A DNA stretch of 64,000 nucleotides, from positions 6,767,001 to 6,831,000 of the forward strand of contig NZ_JAVDYC010000001.1 in the NCBI RefSeq assembly GCF_031458255.1, given 5' to 3'. The translations under genes were made by a program, and so were the position numbers. This document shows positions 1 through 8,204 of this stretch, in pieces (the stretch's first letter is position 1; every line of letters starts with the position of its first letter). The DNA is from Catenuloplanes niger (GTDB taxonomy: Bacteria; Actinomycetota; Actinomycetes; Mycobacteriales; Micromonosporaceae). Under the pieces are notes generated by a model, which saw only the letters and a program-made list of their open reading frames with translations, did not search any database and had not been told where the DNA came from.

Positions 1-369
1 GCCGCGCTGGACGAGGCGCTGGACCTCTTCCCGGCGCTGCGCGGTCTGCTCAAGCGCCGCGCCGGCTTCCTCTCCGGCGGCCAGCAACAGCAGCTCGCGA
101 TGGCCCGCGCGCTGGTCACCCGCCCCCGCATGCTGCTGCTCGACGAGCCGACCGAGGGCATCCAGCCCTCGATCATCGTGGAGATCGAGGAGGCGATCGC
201 CCGCCTGCACACCGAGGCCGGCCTGGGCATCCTGCTCATCGAGCAGTACCTGGACACGGCACTGCGCCTCGCCGACGAGTTCGTCGTCCTGGACGCCGGC
301 GAGGTCGTCCGCTCCGGCAACCGCACGGACCTGCACGACGAGTCCCTGCACCAGCTTCTCTCCGTGTGA
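1..369 (+). CDS. urtE: Urea ABC transporter ATP-binding subunit UrtE (C-terminal 122 residues)
   Basis: The open frame enters from the left edge and ends at TGA 367-369, so only the C-terminal half is present. The ABC signature LSGGQQQQLAMARAL is followed by a Walker B (MLLLDEPTEGIQPSI). The Q-rich signature and the TEGIQPSII continuation are typical of UrtE and LivF-type branched-chain amino acid ATPases. It would energise uptake of urea (or of an amino acid) at the inner face of the membrane. The urease operon at 12.7-17.3 kb supports the urea reading, but UrtE and LivF cannot be separated with certainty from this fragment. The rest of the operon must lie upstream of the window. Confidence 0.82.
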   Translation, partial: AALDEALDLFPALRGLLKRRAGFLSGGQQQQLAMARALVTRPRMLLLDEPTEGIQPSIIVEIEEAIARLHTEAGLGILLIEQYLDTALRLADEFVVLDAGEVVRSGNRTDLHDESLHQLLSV

Positions 370-411
370 TCGGGTGATGACCTCACCGGCGCGATGGAGA
401 GCGGGGCCCGG

Positions 412-2031
412 TCAGTACGTGAAGCGGGAGACCGTGCTCTGCAGCTCGGTCGACATCCGGGAGAGTTCGGCGGCGGAACGCTGGGCGTCCGCGACCGACT
501 CGGCCGTGATCCGGGCGTTCTCCGCCACGTTGTCGATGCTGGCGCTGATCTGGCCGGTCGCGCTCGCCGCCTCGGCCACGTTGCGGTTCATCTCGGCCGT
601 GGTCGCGGACTGCTCCTCGACCGCGGACGCGATCGTGGTGGTGTAGTCGTTGATCCGGCCGATGACCTCCGCGATCTCCTGGATCGCGGTCACCGCCTGG
701 TTGCTGTCGGCCTGGATCGCCTCGACCCGGCGGGAGATGTCCTCGGTGGCCCGCGCGGTCTCCTGCGCCAGGTCCTTGACCTCGGTCGCGACGACCGCGA
801 AGCCCTTGCCGGCCTCGCCGGCCCGCGCCGCCTCGATGGTGGCGTTGAGCGCCAGCAGGTTGGTCTGCTCCGCGATCGCGGTGATCACCTTGATCACGTC
901 GCCGATCTGGCGGGACGACTCGCCGAGCGTGGCGATGGTCTGGTTGGTGGACTCCGCCACCGCGACCGCCTGCCCGGCGACCTCGGCCGCGTTGTTGGCG
1001 CTCTGCGCGATCTCGCCGATCGCGGCGCCCATCTCCTCGGAGCCGGCCGCGACCGTGGTCACGCCCTGGGACACCTCCTCGGACGCGGCCGAGACGACCT
1101 TGGCCTGGGTGGAGGCCTCCTCCGCGTTCTTGGCGATCTGGTTCGCGATGACCGAGGTCTCCTCGGCGGCGGCGGCCAGGCTCTGCGAGGCCGCGCCGAC
1201 GGACGAGACCACCTCGCGCGTCTGCCGGAGCGCGCGGACCAGCGCGGCCGCCATCTGGCCGACCTCGTCCCGGCCGTGCACGTCCGGCTCGTCCGTGAGG
1301 TCACCCTCGGCCATCCGGGTCAGCGAGCGGTTGACCCGGGCCAGCGGGCCGACGATCTGCCGGGCCACCCAGATGCCGAGCGCGAGCGCGAGCAGCACGC
1401 CGACGACGCCGACGATCAGCAGCGTCTCCTTGCCGGTGGCCGCGGTCGCGGCACCGTCGTCGGCGCGTGACTTGGCCTGCGCGGCCTCGGCCGCGTTCTC
1501 CGTCTCGATGGCGTCGGCGGCGAGGGTCATCTCCGGCAGGAAGACGGTGCGGTAGTCCGCGAAGAACTGCCCGGTCTGTCCCCGCTCGGCCAGCGGGATC
1601 AGCTGGTTCTCCGCGATGCCGACCAGCTTCTCGTAGCTGGCGTCGAACGTCGGCATGGCGTCCGGGTCCACCGCGTGCGGCGCGTACTCGGCGGCGCCGG
1701 CCTCGATCCGGCTCTCCCGGTCGTCGATCTCGCCGCGCAGCGTCGTCCGGGTCGCCGCGTCGGCGCCGCCGTACTCCAGCACCCGGGCGCGCCAGGCCTG
1801 GATGTCGCGTTGCAGCGACGAGAGGACGGTCAACGGTGCGACGTTGTCCGTGTAGAGCTGCTCGTTCTTGTCCGCCAGCGAGTCGAGTTGCACGAAGCCG
1901 GTCACACCGATCACCCCGGCGGCCACCGAGGCCACGGCCACGGCCGAGAGGATCTTCGCGTTCACACCCCGGTCGGTGAAGAAGCGCGCCGGACCGCCCC
2001 GCCGGGCGGCCGAGGAGGCCTCACTGCTCAT
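412..2031 (-). CDS. Methyl-accepting chemotaxis protein
   Basis: A 539-residue chemoreceptor. Residues 27-48 form a first membrane segment, about 50-200 an extracytoplasmic four-helix sensor region, about 200-222 a second membrane segment, and about 222-275 a HAMP domain. The remainder is the coiled-coil signalling domain. The conserved hairpin tip ([19 protein letters not shown], about 385-410), where CheA and CheW dock, is intact. The start ATG follows a GGGGGAT ribosome site. The gene ends 43 bases from the converging urtE stop. The ligand is unknown: the sensor region is not one I recognise. Its presence implies a chemotaxis system elsewhere, as in zoospore-forming actinomycetes. Confidence 0.95.
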   Translation of the reverse strand: MSSEASSAARRGGPARFFTDRGVNAKILSAVAVASVAAGVIGVTGFVQLDSLADKNEQLYTDNVAPLTVLSSLQRDIQAWRARVLEYGGADAATRTTLRGEIDDRESRIEAGAAEYAPHAVDPDAMPTFDASYEKLVGIAENQLIPLAERGQTGQFFADYRTVFLPEMTLAADAIETENAAEAAQAKSRADDGAATAATGKETLLIVGVVGVLLALALGIWVARQIVGPLARVNRSLTRMAEGDLTDEPDVHGRDEVGQMAAALVRALRQTREVVSSVGAASQSLAAAAEETSVIANQIAKNAEEASTQAKVVSAASEEVSQGVTTVAAGSEEMGAAIGEIAQSANNAAEVAGQAVAVAESTNQTIATLGESSRQIGDVIKVITAIAEQTNLLALNATIEAARAGEAGKGFAVVATEVKDLAQETARATEDISRRVEAIQADSNQAVTAIQEIAEVIGRINDYTTTIASAVEEQSATTAEMNRNVAEAASATGQISASIDNVAENARITAESVADAQRSAAELSRMSTELQSTVSRFTY

Positions 2032-2045
2032 CTGTCATCCCCCGA

Positions 2046-2113
2046 ATCAGAACCGGACGCAACCGGACTGCAACCGGCTAATCGACCGGTCGGCACGAGG
2101 TCTTATGTTTTTG
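2046..2113 (-). promoter_or_regulatory. Chemoreceptor upstream region: FliA-like promoter and ACCGG direct repeats
   Basis: Read on the minus strand, CAAA (2110-2113), exactly 15 bases and GCCGACCG (2087-2094) resemble a motility sigma-28 promoter (TAAA-N15-GCCGATAA). Between this and the start codon lie closely spaced CCGGTT/CCGGTC direct repeats at 10-13 base spacing (about 2050-2092). The -10 half matches the consensus at only five of eight positions, so this is a candidate only. Confidence 0.3.
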
Positions 2114-2201
2114 CCCCATCGGGCACCGCTTTTTACCGCCCGCCGAGCACCGGCGTGGTGTGGATCAGATGCTCCAGGCCGGTCCCGGCCCGGCGGAGCG
2201 G

Positions 2202-2699
2202 TCACGGCATGTCGAAGATGAGGCAGGTCGACGTGCCGTGGGCGAGCAGCCGGCCGGCCGCGTCGGTGAGCCGCGACTCGGCGAGCGCGGTCCGGCGGCC
2301 GCGGTTGAGCACCGTGCCCTCGCAGCGCACCCGGCCGGTCGCGACGGTGACCGGCCGGACGAACTTCACGTTCAGGTCCAGCGAGGTGTAGCCGACGCCG
2401 GCCGGCAGCGTGGTGTGCACCGCGCACGCGGCCGCGGTGTCCAGCAGCGTCGAGATGACACCGCCGTGCACCGAGCCGAGCGGGTTGTAGTGGAACTCCT
2501 GCGGCGTCAACTCCAGGCCGACCCAGCCCTCCTTCGCCTCCATGCCCGCGATCCCGACCGTGTGCATGATCGGCGGCGCCGGCACCTCGCCCGCCGCCAT
2601 CGCGCGGATCAGGTCGAGACCGCTGCGGCGGCCGAGGTGAGCGGCGATCGCCGCGGGATCCGTCCAGCCGTACGTGCGGCTGCGCTGCGTCTCGTCCAT
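2202..2699 (-). CDS. PaaI-family hot-dog thioesterase
   Basis: A 165-residue single hot-dog domain. The motif GSVHGGVISTLLDTAA (about 75-90) holds the HGG and the following Asp typical of the PaaI/YigI acyl-CoA thioesterase group, and the length fits. It probably hydrolyses an acyl- or aryl-CoA thioester in the cytoplasm; the substrate cannot be told. The open frame runs much further upstream, but that part is Arg/Gln-rich antisense of the MFS gene. I therefore place the start at the ATG at 2699, just before MDETQRSRTYGWTDPAA, where normal coding composition begins. It stands alone, divergent from the MFS gene. Confidence 0.85.
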   Translation of the reverse strand: MDETQRSRTYGWTDPAAIAAHLGRRSGLDLIRAMAAGEVPAPPIMHTVGIAGMEAKEGWVGLELTPQEFHYNPLGSVHGGVISTLLDTAAACAVHTTLPAGVGYTSLDLNVKFVRPVTVATGRVRCEGTVLNRGRRTALAESRLTDAAGRLLAHGTSTCLIFDMP

Positions 2700-2843
2700 G
2701 GCGAAAGCCTGCCAGCCGCGACCGCCGCACCGCGAGACCCGGCGGAACCGAAAATCAGCCGGCGGTACGGACACCGCCCGCGCGCGTCCGGCCGGGCGAT
2801 CCGGACCGCATAACCGGCACGGTCCCCGGGCATACAGTGCGGC

Positions 2844-4424
2844 GTGTCGATCACCGGGCCGCTGCGCATCACCGTCTACCGCAACCTCTGGCTCGCGGTG
2901 CTGGTCAGTAACGTCGGCCTCTGGATGCAGACGGTCGGCGCCCAGTGGCTGCTGGTCGGCGAGCCGAACGCGTCCACGCTGGTCTCGCTGGTGCAGACCG
3001 CCAGCCTGATGCCGGTCTTCCTGCTCGCGCTGCCGGCCGGCGCGCTCGCCGACAGCCTCGACCGGCGCCGCCTGCTGCTCACCGTGCAGACCGCGCTCGC
3101 GCTGATCGGCGGCGCGCTGACGCTGGTCACCGCGCTCGGCGACGTACCGCCGGCGCTGCTGCTGGCGTTCACGTTCGCGCTCGGCGCCGGCCAGGCGCTG
3201 ACGCTGCCGGCGTGGCAGGCGACCATCCCCGACCTGGTGCCGCGGGACCAGCTCGTCTCCGCGTCCGCGCTCGGCTCGATCAGCGTCAACGCGGCCCGCG
3301 CGATCGGGCCGGCCGTCGCCGGGCTGCTCATCGCGCAGGCCGGCGCCGCCGTCGTCTTCGGTGTCAACGCGCTCACGTTCGTGCTGTTCGCCGTCGTGCT
3401 CGCGGCCTGGCGCCCACCCGCCGGCACCGCGCCGCACACGCCGGAACCCTTCACCTCCGCGGTACGGGCCGGCAGCCGCTACGTACGGCACTCCCCGGTG
3501 GTCCGCCGCATCCTGCTCCGCGCGGTCCTGTTCATCGCGCCCGGCAACGCGCTCTGGGCGCTGCTGCCGCTGGTCGCCAGCCAGCGACTGGGTTTCGGCT
3601 CCGGCGGGTACGGCCTGATGCTCGCGGTGCTCGGCGCCGGCGCGGTCGCGGGCGCGTTCCTGCTCGCCCCGATCCGCGACCGGGTCTCCAACAACCAGAT
3701 GCTGCTCGCCGCCGGCGTCGTCTACGCGGCCGTGCTCGCGGTCCTCGGCCTGGTCCGGACGCCTGCGGTCGTCATGCTCGCGCTGCTGCCCGCCGGCCTG
3801 GCGTGGGTCGCGGTGCTGTCGACGATAAACGCGTCCATGCAGCTCTTCCTGCCCGGCTGGGTCCGGGCCCGCGGTCTGTCGATCTACCAGATCGTCGTCG
3901 CCGCGGCCCAGGCGCTGCCGGCGCTGGCCTGGGGCCTGCTCGCGGACCTGACCAGCCTGCCGGTCGCGCTGACCGCGGCGGCCGGCCTGATGCTGGCCGG
4001 CACGCTCACGCTGCGTCTCTGGGCGTTGATCGACACCCGGGACATGGACCGCGCGCCCGCGGTCTTCTGGCCGGAACCGCACCTGACCCTGGAGCCGGAT
4101 CCGCGCGTCGGCCCGGTGCTGGTCTCGGTGCGCTACCAGGTCACGGCGGAGAACACGCCCGCGTTCATCACCGCGATGGACGCGGTCCGCCGGTCCGTCC
4201 AGCGGACCGGGGCCTACCGGTGGGGGCTCTTCCAGGACGGCGCCGGCGCCGGCACGTTCGTCGAGGTGTACCTCGTGCCGTCCTGGGCGGAGCACCTCCG
4301 CCAGCACGAAGGGCGCCTCACCGGGGCGGACCGGGCGGCCGAGGAGCGCGCCCGCGCGCTGGCGGAGGGCGCGCCGGAGGTCAGCCACCTCTTCCCGGCC
4401 GGCGCCCGGCCGGGCGGTTCGTAG
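2844..4424 (+). CDS. MFS exporter, MFS_3/EntS type, with C-terminal soluble domain
   Basis: A 526-residue transporter. Residues 1-400 hold about twelve hydrophobic segments with the short charged loop DSLDRRRLLL after the first pair. Residues about 425-520 form a soluble ferredoxin-like tail (VSVRYQVTAENTPAFITAMD, EVYLVPSWAEHLRQHEGR). This layout is that of the MFS_3 'transmembrane secretion effector' family of about 520 residues, which includes the enterobactin exporter EntS. It likely exports a small molecule; the substrate is unknown. GTG at 2844 lies five bases after a TACAGT -10-like hexamer (2833-2838) with no ribosome site, so a leaderless transcript is possible. Confidence 0.88.
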   Translation: MSITGPLRITVYRNLWLAVLVSNVGLWMQTVGAQWLLVGEPNASTLVSLVQTASLMPVFLLALPAGALADSLDRRRLLLTVQTALALIGGALTLVTALGDVPPALLLAFTFALGAGQALTLPAWQATIPDLVPRDQLVSASALGSISVNAARAIGPAVAGLLIAQAGAAVVFGVNALTFVLFAVVLAAWRPPAGTAPHTPEPFTSAVRAGSRYVRHSPVVRRILLRAVLFIAPGNALWALLPLVASQRLGFGSGGYGLMLAVLGAGAVAGAFLLAPIRDRVSNNQMLLAAGVVYAAVLAVLGLVRTPAVVMLALLPAGLAWVAVLSTINASMQLFLPGWVRARGLSIYQIVVAAAQALPALAWGLLADLTSLPVALTAAAGLMLAGTLTLRLWALIDTRDMDRAPAVFWPEPHLTLEPDPRVGPVLVSVRYQVTAENTPAFITAMDAVRRSVQRTGAYRWGLFQDGAGAGTFVEVYLVPSWAEHLRQHEGRLTGADRAAEERARALAEGAPEVSHLFPAGARPGGS

Positions 4425-4430
4425 GCGCAC

Positions 4431-4620
4431 GCCGGCCGGCGGCCGATCACACCGCACCGGCCGGCGGTCGAGCACATCGCGTCGGCCGGCGGTCGATCAG
4501 GCCGCGTCGGCCGGCGGCCTGATTACGCCGCGCCGGCCGGCGGTCGATCACGCCAGCTGGCGGCCTGATCACGCCGCGCCGGCCGGCGGTCGATCGCGCC
4601 GGCCGGCGGCTGGTCACGCC
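4431..4620. repeat. Degenerate ~25-bp GC-rich tandem repeat, about eight units
   Basis: The consensus unit is close to CCGGCCGGCGGTCGATCACG plus CCGCG. Eight imperfect copies of 20-26 bases fill the space between the MFS gene and the next, converging gene. Units differ by small substitutions (GGTCGATCA, GGCCTGATT, GGTCGAGCA). No coding frame is supported. Confidence 0.8.
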
Positions 4621-4673
4621 GTCAGGAGCGCGCGGAGCGGCGCGTCAGGCCGTCAGGAGCGCGCGGAGCGGCG
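4620..4673. repeat. 23-bp direct repeat duplicating the 3' end of the reductase gene
   Basis: Copy one (4620-4642) and copy two (4651-4673) are identical and begin CGTCAGGAGCGCGCGGAGCG. Copy two encodes the last residues of the NmrA-type protein; copy one lies just past its stop codon at 4645-4647. This looks like a small tandem duplication of the gene end. Confidence 0.85.
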
Positions 4674-5478
4674 TGGCGGGGTGACCCGACAGCAGGGCGA
4701 CGTCGGAGGTGACGGGGGAGAGCGCGCCGGAGGCGATCGCGGTGTAGGTGGAGATCCACGCGTCGAGCTGCCAGGGCGGCGCGCCGTAGTGGGCCCGGGA
4801 CGCGTGGGCCTCGGCGAGCGACTCCGGGTGGTAGCTGACCGGGCGGCCGGTGTGCGCGGTCAACAGCGCGGCCACGTCGGCCAGGCCGACGGCCTCCGGG
4901 CCGGTCAGGTGATAGGTGCGGTCGCGGTGGGCGGCCGGGGAGCGCAGCACGGCCGCGGCGCAGTCCGCCACGTCCACGCGGGCGACGGCGGAGACCCGGC
5001 CGTCGCCGGCCGGGCCGCGGATCACGCCGTCCGGGCCGGCCAGCGTGAGCAGGAAGTCGGCGTAGAGGTTGTCGCGGAGCGCGGTCCAGGCCAGGCCGGA
5101 GGCGCGCAGGTGCTCCTCGGTGGCGTGGTGGTCGCGGGCCAGCGTGAACTCCGCGTCGGCGGCCGCGCCGAAGAACGAGATGTAGACCAGGTGGCGTACG
5201 CCGGCGGCGACGGCCGCGTCGATGAACGCGCGGTGCTGGTCCAGGCGGTCGGCGGACTCGGCCGCGGAGACCATCAGCGCGACCTCGGTGCCGCGCAGCG
5301 CGCGGACCACGGCGTCGTGGTCGCCGTACGAGGCGGCCGCGACGGTCGCGTGCGGCAGCGACGGGGCACGCGACGGCGTGCGGGCGATCAGGCGCAGGGG
5401 GTGGCCGGCTTCGGCGAGGCGGTGGGCGACGGCACCGCCGAGGTGACCGGTCACGCCGGTCACCGCAATCTCGATCAT
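4645..5478 (-). CDS. NmrA-like NAD(P)-binding reductase (atypical SDR)
   Basis: A 277-residue Rossmann protein starting MIEIAVTGVTGHLGGAVAHR, with the TGxxGxxG nucleotide-binding loop at residues 7-14. This is the NmrA/TMR group of atypical short-chain dehydrogenases (NAD(P)H:quinone oxidoreductase 2-like). The later blocks HLVYISFFGA (about 105) and RDNLYADFLL fit this group, which often lacks the classic YxxxK pair. Substrate and direction are unknown; members act as quinone reductases or as redox sensors. The C-terminus (TPLRALLTA) is partly duplicated downstream at DNA level. The next gene upstream on the same strand ends 12 bases from this start, so the two may be cotranscribed. Confidence 0.88.
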   Translation of the reverse strand: MIEIAVTGVTGHLGGAVAHRLAEAGHPLRLIARTPSRAPSLPHATVAAASYGDHDAVVRALRGTEVALMVSAAESADRLDQHRAFIDAAVAAGVRHLVYISFFGAAADAEFTLARDHHATEEHLRASGLAWTALRDNLYADFLLTLAGPDGVIRGPAGDGRVSAVARVDVADCAAAVLRSPAAHRDRTYHLTGPEAVGLADVAALLTAHTGRPVSYHPESLAEAHASRAHYGAPPWQLDAWISTYTAIASGALSPVTSDVALLSGHPATPLRALLTA

Positions 5479-5490
5479 GACCGGATTGTG

Positions 5491-5958
5491 TCACTCCGGG
5501 TCGTCGGCGGCACGCTCCCGGCGTACCCGCGGCGGGTCGGTCGTGGTCTCCTCGCGGGGGCCGCGCATCGGGTCGAAGAACGCGTCCTCGGCCGACTCCG
5601 GCGGCCGGCGGAACCAGGCGCGGGCGCTCGGCGTGCTGACCAGCGCGGCGTAGATGAGCGGCCAGCCGAGCGAGGGCATGCCGGCCAGCACGGTCTCCTG
5701 GGCCATCCGGACCATGGCCAGGGCGGCGCCGACGCCGCAGAGCACCAGCAGCAGGACGCGGCCCCAGCCGTGACCGCGGAGGACGGCCCAGGCCAGCAGC
5801 AGATAGAGCGCGCCGTACGGCACCAGCGACCACGGCGGCAGGAGGCTGCCCATCCGGTCGCCGGACAGTCCATATCCGAGCGTCAGCACGCCACCGGCGC
5901 AGAGCAGCACGGATGCCGCCAGGACCGCGGCCGGCGGAAGACCGCGACGCATGACCAT
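5491..5958 (-). CDS. Small polytopic membrane protein, unknown function
   Basis: A 155-residue protein with four predicted membrane segments (about 10-30, 43-60, 66-88, 92-108) and a charged C-terminal tail rich in Arg, Glu and Pro. I recognise no family. ATG 5958 is used; ATG 5952 (MRRG) is a close alternative. A TTAGAT hexamer lies just upstream of the start, so a short or absent leader is possible. It precedes the NmrA-type gene by 12 bases on the same strand. Confidence 0.65.
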   Translation of the reverse strand: MVMRRGLPPAAVLAASVLLCAGGVLTLGYGLSGDRMGSLLPPWSLVPYGALYLLLAWAVLRGHGWGRVLLLVLCGVGAALAMVRMAQETVLAGMPSLGWPLIYAALVSTPSARAWFRRPPESAEDAFFDPMRGPREETTTDPPRVRRERAADDPE

Positions 5959-6332
5959 GCGCGGATCTAACCATGAGTATCGTTCGCGAATCAGTCATCG
6001 GCCCGCCGGCCTGGTGTCGTTCATCCGAACGGGGCGGTGCTCGTCGCGCTCCGCGTAACGGGCCGTGACTGAGGATCATGGAAGTGGGCGGCGGAGGAAG
6101 CCGGCGGCGACCAGGGCGTGCATCGCGCCGAGCGGGAGCCGGGTGACCGCGTCCATCTCGCCGCCGAGCGGTGCGAACGAGATCGGCGGCACCGGCGTCG
6201 CCACGACGGTCCGGACCGGCGCGCCGCGAACGGCTGGTCCGGGTCGATCGCCGCGAGGTCCGCGTGCACCCGCGTCCGGGCAGCGAAAAGCCCTGCCGCG
6301 ACGGGACGCGTGCGGCAGGGCGTCGGGGGAGG
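5959..6332. other. Gene-free interval with a possible gene remnant
   Basis: Of these 374 bases, 6290-6321 is the terminator of the ketopantoate reductase gene. On the minus strand a frame ending at TGA 6076-6078 reads VPPISFAPLGGEMDAV and RLPLGAMHALVAAGFL before the stop, with a normal composition for about 55 codons. I find no start codon with a ribosome site and cannot name a family, so it is at best a decayed gene end. Confidence 0.3.
6290..6321 (-). terminator. Intrinsic terminator of the ketopantoate reductase gene
   Basis: Perfect 10-bp stem GCCCTGCCGC / GCGGCAGGGC with a 12-base loop. On the minus strand it is followed by CTTTTCG, giving a short U tract. It lies 11 bases past the stop codon. 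Confidence 0.85.
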
Positions 6333-7346
6333 CTACTTGTGGTTCAGGCCCCGCATCAGCGCGAGAACGGCCCGGTTGAGCGGCACGTCCACGCCGTGGC
6401 GGTCGCCGAGCCGGACGATGGCGCCGGTGATCAGCTCGTGCTCGGTGGCGCGCCCGGCGGCCCGGTCGTAGTGCATCGACGTGCCGTCCTCCGGCGCGAA
6501 CTCGTCGTAGACCTGCAGCGTGCGGGTCACGTCGTCCGCGGTCAGCGCCGCGCCCTCGGCGATGCCCACCCGGACCGCCTCGCGCAGCAGCCCGCGGGTC
6601 AGCTCGCGTACCGACTCGTCCTGCTGGATCACGACCATGCGCTGCATGGTGAGCGCGGTGATCGGGTTCGCGGCCGCGTTCGTCAGCAGCTTGCGCCAGG
6701 CCGCGGTGCGGAAGTCCGCGACCAGCTCCACCGCGAGGCCGGAACCGGCCATCAGCGCGGCGAAGCGCTCACCGGGAAGCGAGCCGGTGCTGGCCACCGG
6801 ACCGGTCGAGCGCGTGTCGGCCGCCGGGGTGGCCGAGCCGGTGCCGGCCGTGAACGCCGACGCGAAGCCGGTCAGCGACTCGGCGCTGGCGGTGTCCGGG
6901 CAGCCCTGCACCGTGAGGCGCGCGCCCCGGCGGTGCAGCACGTGACCGCGGTCGAGCAGCTCCGCGGCCACGTAGACCAGCGCGGGCAGCACCGTGGTGC
7001 CGGCCGGGAGGAGGGGGCCGACGCGCTCCGCGTGGTCGACGCCGTTCTGCAGCACCACCACCGTGGTGTCCGGGCCGACCAGCCCGTCGAACCAGACGGC
7101 GGCACCGGCGACGTCCTGTGCCTTGGTGGCGAGCAGCACCCAGTCGGCCGGCTCCGCCTCGCCCGGATCGACCAGCACGGGTACGTCCAGCTCGCGTGTG
7201 CGATCGGTGCGCTCGACGAGCAGCCGTTCCGGCCGGGTGCGCGCGCAGAGCACGACGTCGTGACCGGCGTCGTGCGCCGCCTCCGCGACTACCAGGCCGA
7301 CCGCGCCGGCACCGATCACCGCGACGCGGGTTTGTCTCGTGGACAT
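6333..7346 (-). CDS. 2-dehydropantoate 2-reductase (ketopantoate reductase family)
   Basis: A 337-residue ApbA/PanE-type protein. The N-terminal Rossmann loop VAVIGAGAVG is at about 7-16, LLATKAQD at about 70, and the C-terminal helical domain holds the conserved Lys segment AAWRKLLTNAAANPITALT with a late SMHYDRAAGR motif. PanE reduces 2-dehydropantoate with NADPH for coenzyme A synthesis. Many actinomycete paralogues are not the biosynthetic enzyme, so no gene symbol is given. A Thr/Ser/Gly-rich stretch at about 170-195 looks like an inserted loop. Start ATG 7346 has GGGAGG seven bases upstream. It is divergent from a TetR gene across a palindrome, which suggests control by that regulator. 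Confidence 0.87.
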   Translation of the reverse strand: MSTRQTRVAVIGAGAVGLVVAEAAHDAGHDVVLCARTRPERLLVERTDRTRELDVPVLVDPGEAEPADWVLLATKAQDVAGAAVWFDGLVGPDTTVVVLQNGVDHAERVGPLLPAGTTVLPALVYVAAELLDRGHVLHRRGARLTVQGCPDTASAESLTGFASAFTAGTGSATPAADTRSTGPVASTGSLPGERFAALMAGSGLAVELVADFRTAAWRKLLTNAAANPITALTMQRMVVIQQDESVRELTRGLLREAVRVGIAEGAALTADDVTRTLQVYDEFAPEDGTSMHYDRAAGRATEHELITGAIVRLGDRHGVDVPLNRAVLALMRGLNHK

Positions 7347-7364
7347 GAACCTGCCTCCCGAAGA

Positions 7365-7386
7365 AAGTGAGAAGATCTTCTCACTT
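7365..7386. promoter_or_regulatory. Perfect 22-bp palindrome, probable TetR operator
   Basis: Half-site AAGTGAGAAGA followed by its exact complement. It sits between the divergent ketopantoate reductase and TetR genes, 19 bases from the reductase start and upstream of the regulator start. A long perfect palindrome here is the classic TetR-family operator position, so it probably controls both genes. Confidence 0.85.
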
Positions 7387-7444
7387 GGGAGTGTGACGTG
7401 GCCACTTTGCGATCTCGTTACGGGGAGGTGCCAAGCGCGGGCGA

Positions 7445-7450
7445 TACAAT
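7445..7450 (+). promoter_or_regulatory. -10 hexamer TACAAT of the TetR gene
   Basis: TACAAT ends seven bases before ATG 7458, placing the expected transcript start at or next to the A of the start codon. No Shine-Dalgarno sequence is present. No convincing -35 box is seen. Confidence 0.45.
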
Positions 7451-7457
7451 CCCGGAC

Positions 7458-8126
7458 ATGTCGCTGCCAACTGGACGCCGGGCCGCGCCGGCCCTCGGAG
7501 TGACCGAGGACGACGATCGCCCCCGGCGCAGCGACGCACGGCTCCGCCGCTCCGCGCTGCTGACCGCGGTGGGCGAGCTGATCGCCGAGCGCGGGACCGA
7601 GTTTCCGCTGGCCGAGGCGGCCGAGCGGGCCGGCATCTCGACCGCCACCGCGTACCGGAACTTCTCCGACACGGGCAGCGCGGTCGATGCGTACTTCGCG
7701 GATCTGATGGGTGATCTGCTCGAGGCGTTCGACGGGTTGCCGGTCGGCGACGACCCGCTCGGGGACATCCGTGTTCTGTGTCACGAGTGGGTGGCGCAGG
7801 CCACCCGCTGGGGCGCCGCCGCGGTCCACATGCGCTCGCCGCGCGGCCTGCTGGCCCGGCGGAACATGGAGGACCCGTTCATCGGCGCGCTCTACGACCG
7901 GCTGGCGCGGCTGGTGGAGACCGCGATGACCCGCGGGCGGCTGCCGCAGCAGGACGTCCGGTTCGCGGTGCTGATGTGGGTGACGATCTTCGACGAGCGG
8001 GTGGTGATCGACCTCACCACCACGCTCGGCTGGAGCGAGCGGACCGCGGCCGACCACCTCACCGAGGCGCTGCTGCGCACGTTCGGCGTGCCGCCCGCGA
8101 TCATCCCGCAGGCGATCTACGGCTGA
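7458..8126 (+). CDS. TetR-family transcriptional regulator
   Basis: A 222-residue regulator. After a short basic lead, residues about 28-75 form the TetR helix-turn-helix (SALLTAVGELIAERG, LAEAAERAGISTATAYRNF). The ligand domain follows (HMRSPRGLL, VLMWVTIFDERVVIDL). I choose ATG 7458 over an in-frame GTG at 7398 because a TACAAT box lies just upstream and the first 20 codons add nothing conserved. It probably represses itself and the divergent ketopantoate reductase gene through the palindrome at 7365-7386. The inducer is unknown. A strong hairpin terminator follows. Confidence 0.9.
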   Translation: MSLPTGRRAAPALGVTEDDDRPRRSDARLRRSALLTAVGELIAERGTEFPLAEAAERAGISTATAYRNFSDTGSAVDAYFADLMGDLLEAFDGLPVGDDPLGDIRVLCHEWVAQATRWGAAAVHMRSPRGLLARRNMEDPFIGALYDRLARLVETAMTRGRLPQQDVRFAVLMWVTIFDERVVIDLTTTLGWSERTAADHLTEALLRTFGVPPAIIPQAIYG

Positions 8127-8132
8127 GCGTGC

Positions 8133-8164
8133 GAAAGGCCCGGCCGGGCGGCCGGGCCTTTCGG
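8133..8164. terminator. Bidirectional intrinsic terminator
   Basis: Perfect 14-bp stem CGAAAGGCCCGGCC with a four-base loop (GGGC) between two convergent genes. The AAA/TTT at the base of the stem gives a short U run in either direction. Confidence 0.85.
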
Positions 8165-8204
8165 TCGATCGGTCACCGCGGGGGCGAACCCCCGGGAACG
8201 AACG

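Noticed and set aside
4120-4424. MFS transporter plus soluble tail as a new fusion
   Set aside because: The MFS_3 family normally includes this C-terminal region and is about 520 residues long, so this is the standard form.
2700-4475. Long N-terminal extension of the thioesterase on the minus strand
   Set aside because: The upstream part is Arg/Gln/Asp-rich antisense of the MFS gene; normal coding sequence begins at the ATG at 2699.
6021-6269. An 82-codon minus-strand frame as a gene
   Set aside because: The product is Arg/Ser-rich; the neighbouring frame ending at 6076 looks more protein-like, so at most a remnant of that frame exists.
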